A stretch of DNA of 64,000 nucleotides, from NCBI RefSeq assembly GCF_030994125.1, contig NZ_CP099918.1:372001-436000 (forward strand). The letters run 5' to 3'. The DNA comes from Pseudoalteromonas xiamenensis. GTDB lineage: Bacteria; Pseudomonadota; Gammaproteobacteria; Enterobacterales; Alteromonadaceae. Positions 1 through 8,586 of the stretch are shown here, piece after piece. The notes under the pieces are model-generated. The model searched no databases. It saw only the letters and a program-made list of their open reading frames with translations, and was not told where the DNA came from. The translations under genes and the position numbers were made by a program. The first letter of the stretch is position 1, and every line of letters starts with the position of its first letter.

Positions 1-2811
1 TTGTATTGGGCTCGCAGTCGAGTACTGGAGTATCTAAGCCAAGTGACTAGCAGTTTACCGGCGAACGCCAAATCTCAGCTTGGTCCTGATGCGACTGGTG
101 TCGGTTGGGTTTACCTGTATGCGCTTGTAGACAAGACGGGTAGACACGATTTAAGTCAATTACGAAGTATTCAAGATTGGTTTTTAAAATACGAACTGCA
201 AACGGTTTCCGGAGTTTCCGAAGTCGCCCCCATCGGCGGTATGGTTCGCCAATATCAAGTACAAGTGGATCCAGAGAAATTGCGCGCCTACAGCATTCCT
301 TTGAGCTTAGTGCAAATTGCGCTAAAGCAGGGAAATCAAGAAACAGGCGCTTCTGTTATTGAAATGGCTGAAGCCGAATACATTGTTACCACAACAGGTT
401 ACATCCAAAGTATTCAAGACATTGAACAAATACCGCTTGGCCTAAATGACAAGGGGACTGCACTCACCATCGGTGACATTGCAACCATTACTTTCGGACC
501 GCAGATGCGCAGGGGCATCGCGGAGCTTAACGGTGAAGGCGAAACGGTCGGTGGTGTTGTAGTTATGCGTTTTGGTGAAAATGCTGCGCAAACTATTGAA
601 GGTGTAAAGGCTAAATTAAACAGCTTGAGCGCGAGTTTGCCGGAGGGAGTTGAAATAGTGACGGTTTATGACCGCTCCAACCTCATCGACCGGGCCATTG
701 ATAACCTCTGGGGTAAATTAGTAGAAGAATTGATTGTTGTTGCGCTCGTTTGTGTATTGTTTTTATTCCACATTCGCTCCTCAATCGTCGCGGTTGTTAC
801 GCTGCCACTTGGTATTTTAGTTGCCTTTCTCATCATGTATTTCCAAGGGATAAATGCCAACATAATGTCTCTTGGTGGGATTGCTATTGCTATCGGTGCG
901 ATGACCGACGGAGCAATCGTCATGATAGAAAATCTACATAAACATATGGCACATAAAGAAGTCACCGATGAAAACCGTTGGCAAGTGGTTGCAGAGGCGG
1001 CAAGTGAAGTTGGCCCAGCTTTATTTTTCAGCTTATTGATTATCACGGTTAGTTTCTTACCGGTATTTATTTTGGAAGCACAAGAGGGTCGCATGTTTGC
1101 GCCACTCGCTTACACCAAAACTTATGCGATGGCAGCATCGGCAGGGCTTGCAATTACCCTAGTGCCCGTTTTGATGGGTTACGTTATCCGCGGAAAGGTC
1201 ATCGCAGAAGAGAAAAACCCTCTTAATCGATTACTTATTTCAGCGTATATGCCTCTGCTCAAAGTGGCGCTTGCGCGACCAAAGACAACACTCGCCATGG
1301 CTGTTTTAATCACGGTCATCGGTTTCTACCCTATCAACAAAATTGGCACTGAGTTTATTCCTCCGCTCGATGAGGGCGATTTAATGTATATGCCAACGAC
1401 TTACCCAAGTATTTCGATAGGAAAAGCGCGCGAATTATTGCAACAGACCAATAAGCTTATTGCGACGGTTCCAGAAGTTGAAAATGTTTTCGGTAAAATT
1501 GGCCGGGCAGAAACTGCGACAGATCCAGCACCGCTAACAATGATCGAGACGTTCATACAGCTTAAACCTCAATCTCAGTGGCGTGAAGGCATGACAACGG
1601 ATAGCCTCAAAAAGGAGCTTGATGCTTTAGTGCAGTTTCCAGGCCTCACGAATGCTTGGGTTATGCCGATTAAAACCCGTATAGATATGCTTGCTACCGG
1701 CATAAAAACCCCTGTGGGGATCAAAATTGCAGGACCTTCTTTAGATGAAATTCAGCGCTTGGGGCAAGACATCGAGCGCTTGCTTTCTCCTTTGAAAGGT
1801 ACCGCATCGGTGTATTCCGAGCGAGTTGCGCAAGGTCGTTATATCAAGGTAGATATAGACCGATTGAAAGCCGCTCGATATGGTTTGAACGTCACTGAAA
1901 TTCAGCAAATTGTATCGACAGCAATTGGCGGGATGAATGTGACTGAAACCGTTGAAGGCCAAGAGCGTTATCCCGTAAATATGCGTTACCCCCAAGACTA
2001 TCGAGATTCACCTGAAGCACTTGCTCGCTTACCACTCGTTACGCCCAAAGGACAGCACATCGCACTAAGTGATGTAGCCCATGTTTATATTGAAAATGGC
2101 CCACCAGGCATAAAAAGTGAGAACGCACGTTTGAACGGCTGGACCTTTGTCGACATTGAGAACGTAGATGTCGGTTCATACGTTAAACATGCTAAACAAC
2201 TATTGGCAGAGAAATTAGACCTACCTTCAGGATATTCAATCTCGTTTGCTGGTCAATATGAATATATGGAGCGTGCCAAAGCAAAACTCAGTTATGTTTT
2301 GCCACTGACGCTTGGCATTATCATAGTTCTACTCTATCTAAATTTCCGTCAAGTAAGTGAAGTACTGCTTATCATGGGTACTTTACCAATGGCGCTAATT
2401 GGTGGTTTGTGGCTTCTCTATCTTGAAGGATTTAACTTCTCAGTAGCGGTAGGTGTTGGCTTCATCGCACTGGCAGGGGTTGCTGTCGAAATCGGTGTGT
2501 TAATGCTGGTGTATTTGAATCAAGCCTATCAAGAATTGCAAAAATCACATACGCAAACAGGCGTTGAAATCACTAATGAATCGCTAATGTTAGCAGTAGC
2601 GAATGGTGCGGGACTGCGCGTACGCCCAATCATGATGACCGTTGCAACCATAATTATCGGTCTCGTGCCCATTCTTTATGGCACAGGAACTGGCAGTGAA
2701 ATCATGAGTCGCATCGCGGCCCCAATGGTTGGCGGCATGGTTTCAGCGGTCGTGCTTGCGTTGTTTGTTTTACCCACCGCGTTTTTGTTGCTCAAACGCA
2801 ATTTGCGCTAA
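1..2811 (+). CDS. cusA: CusA-type Cu(I)/Ag(I) efflux RND pump (5' end outside window)
   Basis: Inner-membrane pump of a CusCBA-like tripartite system that exports Cu(I)/Ag(I) through proton antiport. The frame is open from base 1. By alignment to remembered E. coli CusA, about 100 N-terminal residues lie outside the window, giving a full length near 1040 residues. Visible marks, numbered from the first codon shown: TM4 with the proton-relay Asp (D303 in GAMTDGAIVMIEN), and three methionines M464 (YMP), M514 (TMIET) and M563 (RIDML) that line up with the CusA metal-binding triad M573/M623/M672. This supports a monovalent-metal pump rather than a CzcA type. Hydrophobic helices repeat in the second half (about 760-930). 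No partner gene follows, so cusB and cusC homologues, if present, lie upstream of the window. Confidence 0.95.
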   Translation: MYWARSRVLEYLSQVTSSLPANAKSQLGPDATGVGWVYLYALVDKTGRHDLSQLRSIQDWFLKYELQTVSGVSEVAPIGGMVRQYQVQVDPEKLRAYSIPLSLVQIALKQGNQETGASVIEMAEAEYIVTTTGYIQSIQDIEQIPLGLNDKGTALTIGDIATITFGPQMRRGIAELNGEGETVGGVVVMRFGENAAQTIEGVKAKLNSLSASLPEGVEIVTVYDRSNLIDRAIDNLWGKLVEELIVVALVCVLFLFHIRSSIVAVVTLPLGILVAFLIMYFQGINANIMSLGGIAIAIGAMTDGAIVMIENLHKHMAHKEVTDENRWQVVAEAASEVGPALFFSLLIITVSFLPVFILEAQEGRMFAPLAYTKTYAMAASAGLAITLVPVLMGYVIRGKVIAEEKNPLNRLLISAYMPLLKVALARPKTTLAMAVLITVIGFYPINKIGTEFIPPLDEGDLMYMPTTYPSISIGKARELLQQTNKLIATVPEVENVFGKIGRAETATDPAPLTMIETFIQLKPQSQWREGMTTDSLKKELDALVQFPGLTNAWVMPIKTRIDMLATGIKTPVGIKIAGPSLDEIQRLGQDIERLLSPLKGTASVYSERVAQGRYIKVDIDRLKAARYGLNVTEIQQIVSTAIGGMNVTETVEGQERYPVNMRYPQDYRDSPEALARLPLVTPKGQHIALSDVAHVYIENGPPGIKSENARLNGWTFVDIENVDVGSYVKHAKQLLAEKLDLPSGYSISFAGQYEYMERAKAKLSYVLPLTLGIIIVLLYLNFRQVSEVLLIMGTLPMALIGGLWLLYLEGFNFSVAVGVGFIALAGVAVEIGVLMLVYLNQAYQELQKSHTQTGVEITNESLMLAVANGAGLRVRPIMMTVATIIIGLVPILYGTGTGSEIMSRIAAPMVGGMVSAVVLALFVLPTAFLLLKRNLR

Positions 2812-2822
2812 CTAGAATGAAG

Positions 2823-2861
2823 GGGAAGCGTGCGTTGTTCGGTTGCACGCTTTCCTTTTTT
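2823..2861 (+). terminator. Rho-independent terminator after cusA
   Basis: An 8-bp perfect stem (AAGCGTGC at 2826-2833 with GCACGCTT at 2845-2852), extended by GG/CC pairs and a G-T wobble, is followed by a T-run at 2856-2861. It begins 12 bases after the cusA stop. Confidence 0.85.
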
Positions 2862-3052
2862 AGACGTAACATTCACGCACAAAGAACAATCCAACACGCA
2901 TCATCGTTTACTCCATTTACAAAAATCCTGTAAAATGGTTCGATCCAATTTTCTTGGACAGGTTATAATAGAGGAACAATGTAGGTCGTAAGGACAGCGG
3001 CGATAATCACCAATTTATAGCTAAATATAAATTGGTCATAGAGGTTCAACGC

Positions 3053-3925
3053 ATGTATTCCTTTTTAATGTCTTTGTTTTTATTGGTCTTTACCTCAACA
3101 AGTTTGGCAGCTCATTTACGCATTCAAGTACCTTCGGATTACATTCCAAAAAAAGGTGAAACCCCTGTTGATATTGGTGCTACCGTTTTCGCACACGTAG
3201 CTCGATTGGTTGACGAAAAAATAGATTTAGAATACATGCCAGCCAGCCATCAACGAGAGTGGCGAGAGTTACGAAGCAATCCCTATGCATGTCTTTACAA
3301 CAAACAAAAAACCTCCGCTCGTGAAAAAGACGCCATATTTAGCCATTACCCACTTATCGCTTTTCCGTCAATCAGACTAGTCTTAACAAAATCGATTACA
3401 TTGCCAGACCAAATTTCACTTACCGACGTGCTAAAGTCAGCACATTTAAAAATCGGTGTGGTAAAAGGCCGTTCTTATGGTGAAGAACTCGATAATATCA
3501 TTGAGGCAAACAGAGAAGCATTTGTGTGGGGCGAAGGGCTCAATTCGGCATTTAACCACCGAGAGCGAGTTGCAAAAGGCACCTTGGATGGTGTACTTGA
3601 ATACAGTGAAGTTTACCTTGATCACTTTGCCAACCGACCAGAATCAGACGAAGTCACTTTCCATTCGATTGAAGGTGTTAACGAAACCGTTTTTGGCTAC
3701 ATTGCTTGCGCACGCAGTGTCCATGGTAAAATGGCGATAGCCAGCTTTGACGAAGCAATGGACAAACCTGAGTACTTCAACTACATGATCAACATGCATC
3801 GTGTTTCCTTCCCTGCTGTAGAGTTCCAATTTTTGAAAGATGCTCTTGAAGCCGCTTACCAAATCCCTGCCAAAAGTAATGCCGTTCAATCTGATTCCAC
3901 ATTGCATCTGGCGCGCAGAAAATAA
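3053..3925 (+). CDS. Lone periplasmic solute-binding-like protein (SBP_bac_3 type)
   Basis: Secreted protein of 290 residues resembling the periplasmic binding proteins of amino-acid ABC transporters. ATG 3053 is chosen because GAGG lies 8 bases upstream and the reading starts at once with a signal peptide (MYSFLMSLFLLVFTSTSLAA). The mature part starts with the usual LRIQVPSDY beta-strand; a later segment (KIGVVKGRSYGEELDNII) fits the hinge and second lobe. No permease or ATPase gene is nearby, so this is unlikely to be a dedicated transporter part; such lone proteins are common in this group and their ligands are mostly unknown. A monocistronic gene is likely, since cusA is terminated upstream. 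Confidence 0.75.
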   Translation: MYSFLMSLFLLVFTSTSLAAHLRIQVPSDYIPKKGETPVDIGATVFAHVARLVDEKIDLEYMPASHQREWRELRSNPYACLYNKQKTSAREKDAIFSHYPLIAFPSIRLVLTKSITLPDQISLTDVLKSAHLKIGVVKGRSYGEELDNIIEANREAFVWGEGLNSAFNHRERVAKGTLDGVLEYSEVYLDHFANRPESDEVTFHSIEGVNETVFGYIACARSVHGKMAIASFDEAMDKPEYFNYMINMHRVSFPAVEFQFLKDALEAAYQIPAKSNAVQSDSTLHLARRK

Positions 3926-4049
3926 AAAACATTCTCCTAAAAAGAATGAAAGTAGCTTTTTTTACTAATTTTATTATTTTAAAGCGGTAACTATACTTTC
4001 TCCATCAACTGCACATACGCAGTGAACAAATAAAACTTTGGAGACTACC

Positions 4050-4466
4050 ATGAAACTAGTAACTGTAATTTCAGACAATAAAACCCTTTCAAATATTGCC
4101 CTTCTATTTGCTCGCCTCAGTATGGCCGCTATCTTTTTACTCGCTGGCTTGAACAAAGTGCAATATTACGATGGAAATGCACAGTACATGGCTTCAAGTG
4201 GATTGCCAGCGGAATTACTTCCTTTAGTCATTGTGTTTGAGATTGGTGCTGCACTTTTGATTATCAGCGGATTTATGACACAAATCACGGCTATCGCGCT
4301 TGCTGGATTTAGTATCGTAAGTGCATTGTTATTCCACTTTAATCTGAGCGACCAAATGCAGTTCATCCTGTTTTTCAAAAATGTGGCGATGGCAGGTGGA
4401 TTCTTGGCTTTGGCTGCAACCGGAGCTGGGCGCTTTAGTATTGACCATAAAATCCTGTCGAAATAA
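4050..4466 (+). CDS. DoxX family membrane protein
   Basis: Small inner-membrane protein of 138 residues with four predicted helices and the DoxX/YphA look: FARLSMAAIFLLAGLNKVQYYDGNAQYMASSGLP near the N-terminus, then helices around FEIGAALLIISG, ALAGFSIVSALLFHF and NVAMAGGFLALAATG. ATG 4050 has GGAG at 4040-4043, six bases upstream; an in-frame TTG at 4038 is less likely. DoxX proteins are linked in the literature to quinone or thiosulfate redox and to oxidative-stress defence, but no specific role can be read here. It is probably monocistronic, with a strong terminator directly after it. Confidence 0.85.
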   Translation: MKLVTVISDNKTLSNIALLFARLSMAAIFLLAGLNKVQYYDGNAQYMASSGLPAELLPLVIVFEIGAALLIISGFMTQITAIALAGFSIVSALLFHFNLSDQMQFILFFKNVAMAGGFLALAATGAGRFSIDHKILSK

Positions 4467-4484
4467 AACGACACGCTAGGAAAT

Positions 4485-4527
4485 AAAAAACCACAACATT
4501 TAGTTTTGTGGTTTTTTAATTTTTTTC
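4485..4527 (+). terminator. Rho-independent terminator after doxX-like gene
   Basis: A 12-bp perfect stem (4485-4496 with 4506-4517, core CCACAA/TTGTGG) carries A-runs on the left arm and T-runs on the right, and further Ts follow to about 4527. The A-tract on the left could let it work in both directions. Confidence 0.85.
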
Positions 4528-4801
4528 GTTGCTAATTTTGTCTGTGCTAACGTACGTAATTTGAAGAGATGCTTGAACTGTTCATTGCCGTAAACGCCTA
4601 AGAATTCTCCGATATAGCCACAAAATGCTTTCTTTAGCGCAGACCATAAGCTGAAGCGCGTGTTCAGACTTTCACAACCACATCGTGAACAGGATGAAAG
4701 TCATCCATTAGCAACCTTGAAAAATTTCACATTTACGCAAATAAGACGTACATTCATGCGTTGACGCTGTTTCAAAAATCATTGGAGTTTTTACGAAGAC
4801 C
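4528..4801. other. Intergenic region before the AraC gene
   Basis: Together with the terminator just before it, this is a gap of about 335 bases without a gene. No ORF of plausible coding character, no tRNA-like fold and no clear promoter were found. A TTGACG near 4761 lacks a good -10 at the right distance. Confidence 0.5.
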
Positions 4802-5506
4802 ATGGACATTTCGCTTTCAATAAGGCAATACCAGCAGCAGCGTCGATCACACTCCCACACCTATCATCAGATAGTTTTACCGTTAAACGGGTATATTGAA
4901 ATAACAACATTGCACTATTCAGGGACAATTTCCCGCGGTGAATGCGTTGTTATTCTCGCCGGTTTAACTCATACATTTAGAGCACAAGAAGACGCTCGAT
5001 TCATCGTCGCAGACTTAAACCAACTCCCTACTAGGTTGACTCTCGAACACCATAATAAATATCAGCTTTCTTCGACATTTATGCACTTTCTCACGTTTAT
5101 TGAATCGCAATTGCAATCAAGGGTCGATAAGAACATCGAACATCAATCTTGTAGGTTGTTTTATGTATTGCTCGATACGTTAAGTGAACATATTGCGCAA
5201 GACAAACGGATCCAAGCAGTGATGATCTACATGCAAGAAAATCTTTCAAACGAGTTAACCCTTGAGATGCTTGCAGGCATCGCTTGCCTAAGTCCAACCC
5301 AATTTAAAAAACGCTTTACTGCTGTATTAAGTGAAACTCCAATGGCTTACCTGACAAGATTGAGAATGGAGAAAGCGAAAGCATTACTACATCACACCGA
5401 TATGCCAATTAATCTTGTCGCCTACAAAGTTGGTTACCATGATCATTCCGCTTTTAGTCGACGCTTTTATCGATTTTTCGGCATATCACCATCAAAAACA
5501 CGCTAG
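4802..5506 (+). CDS. AraC family transcriptional regulator
   Basis: Regulator of 234 residues. The N-terminal half (1-130) is cupin-like (HSHTYHQIVLPLNGYIEI... GECVVILAGLTHTFRAQ), the usual small-ligand or dimerisation module. The C-terminal third (about 140-234) is the double helix-turn-helix: LTLEMLAGIACLSPTQFKKRFTAVLSETPMAYLTRLRM, then INLVAYKVGYHDHSAFSRRFYRFFGISPSKTR. The His-rich N-terminal strand (H17, H19, H22) fits a cupin. The target is unknown; the neighbours DoxX and CsaA are both on the same strand but separated by more than 100 bases. The ribosome site before ATG 4802 is weak. Confidence 0.9.
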   Translation: MDISLSIRQYQQQRRSHSHTYHQIVLPLNGYIEITTLHYSGTISRGECVVILAGLTHTFRAQEDARFIVADLNQLPTRLTLEHHNKYQLSSTFMHFLTFIESQLQSRVDKNIEHQSCRLFYVLLDTLSEHIAQDKRIQAVMIYMQENLSNELTLEMLAGIACLSPTQFKKRFTAVLSETPMAYLTRLRMEKAKALLHHTDMPINLVAYKVGYHDHSAFSRRFYRFFGISPSKTR

Positions 5507-5624
5507 AAAATAATTTATTTTCTGCCTAACGATACGTCTTATTAGCACAATCCAGTGTAAGTATTCAGGCTAATATTGAACGACAGTCTCATTCCTTCAG
5601 AACGAAATAAAAGGTGAAAATAAA

Positions 5625-5966
5625 ATGAGTGAAACAATATCTTGGCAGGACTTTGAACGTATCCAAATTTGTGTGGGTACCATTATCGAGGCGAAACCGT
5701 TTCCTGAAGCCAGAAAACCTGCGTTTAAATTGTACGTTGATTTTGGAGAGCTAATCGGCGTAAAGAAATCGAGTGCTCAAATCACGGACTTATACTCGAT
5801 AGAAACGTTAGTCGGTAAACAAGTTGTCGCTGTGATTAATTTCCCCGAGAAACAAATTGGTCCTTTTAAGTCTCAATGCTTAGTAACCGGTTTTCATAAC
5901 GAAAATGGCCATGTTGCGTTAGCCATTCCCGAATGTAAGGTGCCCAATGGCACTCGCCTCGCGTGA
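5625..5966 (+). CDS. csaA: CsaA-like tRNA-binding (OB-fold) protein
   Basis: 113-residue stand-alone tRNA-binding domain. It closely follows the CsaA pattern: DFERIQICVGTIIEAKPFPEARKPAFKLYVDFG, then IGVKKSSAQIT, VGKQVVAVINFPEKQIGPFKS and the C-terminal IPECKVPNGTRL. CsaA is a dimeric OB-fold protein with reported chaperone and export-related activity in Bacillus subtilis; the role in Gram-negatives is less clear. Length equals the family norm. AAAAGGTG lies 6 bases upstream of ATG 5625. Transcription ends at the large inverted repeat that follows, shared with the convergent TPR gene. Confidence 0.9.
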   Translation: MSETISWQDFERIQICVGTIIEAKPFPEARKPAFKLYVDFGELIGVKKSSAQITDLYSIETLVGKQVVAVINFPEKQIGPFKSQCLVTGFHNENGHVALAIPECKVPNGTRLA

Positions 5967-5979
5967 AACAGACGTACCC

Positions 5980-6024
5980 GGGTTCACTCATCACTTAACC
6001 TTTGGCTAAGTGATGAGTGAACCC
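5980..6024. terminator. 18-bp perfect inverted repeat between convergent genes, overlapping a stop codon
   Basis: GGGTTCACTCATCACTTA (5980-5997) pairs exactly with 6007-6024 around a 9-base loop. It lies 14 bases after csaA, and the last codons and stop of the convergent minus-strand gene are inside it. No long T-run follows on either strand, so it is a weak classical terminator, but the stem is strong. Confidence 0.6.
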
Positions 6025-6927
6025 ATTTTCAAGTTTTTGATATTCTTCTTTGTAATTGTCTGTCACGAGTGCAGCATCAATTTGGTGAAAGTAATAGAGT
6101 GAATTTTGAACATCATGTAGTTCATAAAGCGATTGAGATAAACGAAGTAGATACAATACTCTGAACGAAGCAAGCTCAGGTTCCTCGACATATTGCAGCG
6201 TTTCAAGAAAGTAGCGACTGGCTTCATTAAATTGATTATTTAACTGAAGTGTTCGTGCTAGGTTGCCAAGTGCAATCTGCATTTTACCGCGATGACCAAT
6301 TCTACGAGCGTATTCTAGGGCCGTTTTGCGGTGTTCCACTGCCTTTTCCAGATTGTTCCATCCGAAAAAAACATTCGCCAATTGTTCGTTTAACTCATAA
6401 AGAAAATTAGGGTCTTTACTTTTTGCAAAGCGATTTTGTGCCATCAACAAGATTTGATATGCGCGCTTCGTGTGACCAAAAACGACCTGCAAATTTGCAA
6501 GCTCGATAACTCTTAATGGATCGCCAAACGCTCCATAGAGACCTTCTAATAGCACTCCGGTTTGATTCGCGTAGTGCTCTGCTTTTGCTTTAGGCCCAAC
6601 AACCTGAAGACTTTTTGCATAATAAAAGTTTAGTTGTGCACAAAAAATAGGGGGAAGGCTAGATTGCTCAGCTAATAGTGGTTCTATCTCAACGATGAGT
6701 TGTTCAAATTTCTGAAAATCATAAAGATAATCAAGCTGGTAGGATTTTATTTTCAACCAATCGTGGGATAAATACTCTTTTTCAGACAACCGTTTGTTGA
6801 TAAAGTCAATGCAAGAGACAGATGTCGTTTGCGCGCAGTAGGTTTCATGGTCACTTATGTGTTCTGCACCTACCGCTACTTGCAGAGATAAAAAAGAGAG
6901 AGCAAGAAATGCTATGAATCTATTCAT
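5995..6927 (-). CDS. Secreted TPR-repeat protein
   Basis: 310-residue periplasmic protein. It starts with a clean signal peptide (MNRFIAFLALSFLSLQVAVGA) followed by a Cys pair (C-AQTTSVS-C) that may form a disulfide. The rest is helical with TPR-like pairs, for example AKAEHYANQTGVLLEGLYGAFGD, NLEKAVEHRKTALEYARRIGHRGKMQIALGNLARTLQLNNQ and FNEASRYFLETLQYVEE. This resembles the sensor half of Alteromonadales TPR-GGDEF proteins, but no output domain follows. The final residues (FTHHLAKG) are encoded by the inverted repeat at 5980-6024. No function is assigned. Confidence 0.75.
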   Translation of the reverse strand: MNRFIAFLALSFLSLQVAVGAEHISDHETYCAQTTSVSCIDFINKRLSEKEYLSHDWLKIKSYQLDYLYDFQKFEQLIVEIEPLLAEQSSLPPIFCAQLNFYYAKSLQVVGPKAKAEHYANQTGVLLEGLYGAFGDPLRVIELANLQVVFGHTKRAYQILLMAQNRFAKSKDPNFLYELNEQLANVFFGWNNLEKAVEHRKTALEYARRIGHRGKMQIALGNLARTLQLNNQFNEASRYFLETLQYVEEPELASFRVLYLLRLSQSLYELHDVQNSLYYFHQIDAALVTDNYKEEYQKLENGFTHHLAKG

Positions 6928-7131
6928 AATTGCTTGTTTTAATTTTATTTTTATTAAACTAAGTCAGTTTATCAAGATTCTTTTGGTTAAAAATCACACT
7001 TTGGTATTAATTTGGCTAAACGCCACAAAACAGCACAAAATAGACACACCAAACAAACAAAATATACACAAAAGTTACACAGCATCTATTTGGTGTAGGT
7101 TAGCAACTCGGTATTTGGTTATGTTAAGAGG

Positions 7132-8490
7132 TTACTCGAGTTCAGATAAAACACGTACCGCGATTTCAACATCCTCGTCTGTTGTTCGCCAGTTACTAAA
7201 TGCAGCTCGGATTACGCTTTGGCCCTGCCAACGCCCTGGCGTCATAAACACTTTTCCTGACTGATTGACTTTTTTAAGCACATTTCGCGTATCCTCATCG
7301 CTGCCATTCTTCGGTTTAAAAAGTACTACATTTAATAGACACTCTTTGACTAACTCATAGCCTTCAGAACTACGAATCCAGTTTGCCAGTTGCTCAGCGC
7401 ATTTTATATTATGCATAATTTGCGCTCTAACCCCGTCTCGCCCGTAACTAAGTAAAGTGGCAAAAACGGGTAACGCTCGGAAACGTCGTGAGTTTTCGAT
7501 GCCAATCGACATAAAAGGAATTTCAGCATCTTCATTGGCGAGATAAGGCGCATCGACGTGACACGTCTCTTTAAGTACCTCTAAATGCCTCGTCAGAAAC
7601 ACACCGCAATCGTATGGCACATTGAGCCATTTGTGACAATCGAGCGTAATACTGTCAGCGTACTCTAAGCCTTTGGTTTTTCCATTTGGTCCTTCCACTA
7701 AACGTTCAAAAATTCCAAACGCAGCATCTACATGTAACCATGCTTTATACTCACGACAAATCTTAGCTACGCTGTCCAAGTCATCATAATCGGTGCCTGT
7801 CACCGTTCCTGCACTGGCTATCACGATAGGGACACATTTCGGATTTTGTTGTTTCAATGCCTTTAAATTTGAAATTAGGGAGTCTAACGCCAAGGCTTCT
7901 GAGTTTGGTTTTGTTTTAATCGCTTCCCATTGTTTCTGACCAAAACCTGCAAATCCGAGAGCTTTTACCATACTGGCGTGCGGAGTTGCGCTTAAAACCT
8001 TTGTCTCAACGCCATAAAAACCGTCCAATGCGACATTTATACCTCTTTGCTGTCCGGCATATTGCCGAGCCACGAGAGCACCAAGAACATTCGCGCTTGT
8101 GGCTCCAGTGGTAAAAACACCGTCGAACATGTTAGGTAATTCAAACAATTCAGTTAGCCATTTGAGAGTTAAACGTTCAATGTTGGATGCCGCAGAGTCC
8201 CCTCCCTTAGCCACATTCTGGTTTAGACAGGTTACTAGCCAATCGGCATAGGTTGCAGTTGGGTTAGCACCACCGGTCACAAACCCCCAATAGCGTGGAC
8301 CGTTGCTGCCAGACAAGCGTGGTTCTATCTGGTGTCTAAATTCAGTACAAAACCCTGAAAATCCAAGACCACTTTCAGGTAACGCAAAATAGGAGTACGC
8401 ATCGTTGCGCGCGACGACTGGCCGGTTGTTAAGTTCACCTTGATGATTTAATTGTTCTGCTAAGGCCGAGATTAAGTTCATACACTCCAT
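7132..8490 (-). CDS. PLP-dependent group II amino-acid decarboxylase-like protein
   Basis: 452-residue fold-type I PLP enzyme of the pyridoxal-dependent decarboxylase (group II) family, related to aromatic-L-amino-acid and aspartate/glutamate decarboxylases. Key marks: GPRYWGFVTGGANPTA near residue 65, TTGATSANVLGALVARQ, HVDAAFG (Asp to the PLP ring nitrogen) and the Schiff-base lysine K287 in LDCHKWLNVPYDCG. AAGGA sits 7 bases before ATG 8490. The exact substrate is not readable; indole- or catechol-type amino acids are one possibility for this subgroup. It is transcribed divergently from a MocR-type regulator that is likely to control it. Confidence 0.85.
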   Translation of the reverse strand: MECMNLISALAEQLNHQGELNNRPVVARNDAYSYFALPESGLGFSGFCTEFRHQIEPRLSGSNGPRYWGFVTGGANPTATYADWLVTCLNQNVAKGGDSAASNIERLTLKWLTELFELPNMFDGVFTTGATSANVLGALVARQYAGQQRGINVALDGFYGVETKVLSATPHASMVKALGFAGFGQKQWEAIKTKPNSEALALDSLISNLKALKQQNPKCVPIVIASAGTVTGTDYDDLDSVAKICREYKAWLHVDAAFGIFERLVEGPNGKTKGLEYADSITLDCHKWLNVPYDCGVFLTRHLEVLKETCHVDAPYLANEDAEIPFMSIGIENSRRFRALPVFATLLSYGRDGVRAQIMHNIKCAEQLANWIRSSEGYELVKECLLNVVLFKPKNGSDEDTRNVLKKVNQSGKVFMTPGRWQGQSVIRAAFSNWRTTDEDVEIAVRVLSELE

Positions 8491-8515
8491 GGGTTTTCCT
8501 TAGTTAATATCACTT

Positions 8516-8586
8516 TGACCAACTCAGTGTAGGTCACTTAGAATAAGATAACAGATACAGATTTCCATGAATTTTAGATAACAGAT
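8516..8586. promoter_or_regulatory. Operator-like repeats between decarboxylase and MocR genes
   Basis: An 11-base direct repeat AGATAACAGAT occurs at 8546-8556 and again at 8576-8586, exactly 30 bases apart (about three helix turns). The second copy overlaps the regulator's start codon. Upstream of both is TGACC-N11-GGTCA (8516-8520, 8532-8536). Direct repeats are the usual MocR target type, so these are probable regulator sites. Confidence 0.6.

Noticed and set aside
666-1094. 142-codon minus-strand frame within cusA
   Set aside because: Shadow of the conserved cusA reading frame.
2107-2109. Apparent loss of a metal-binding Met in the CusA-like pump (Gly in GPPGIKSENAR)
   Set aside because: Spacing shows the CusA triad aligns with M464, M514 and M563, all present; the Gly position is not part of the triad.
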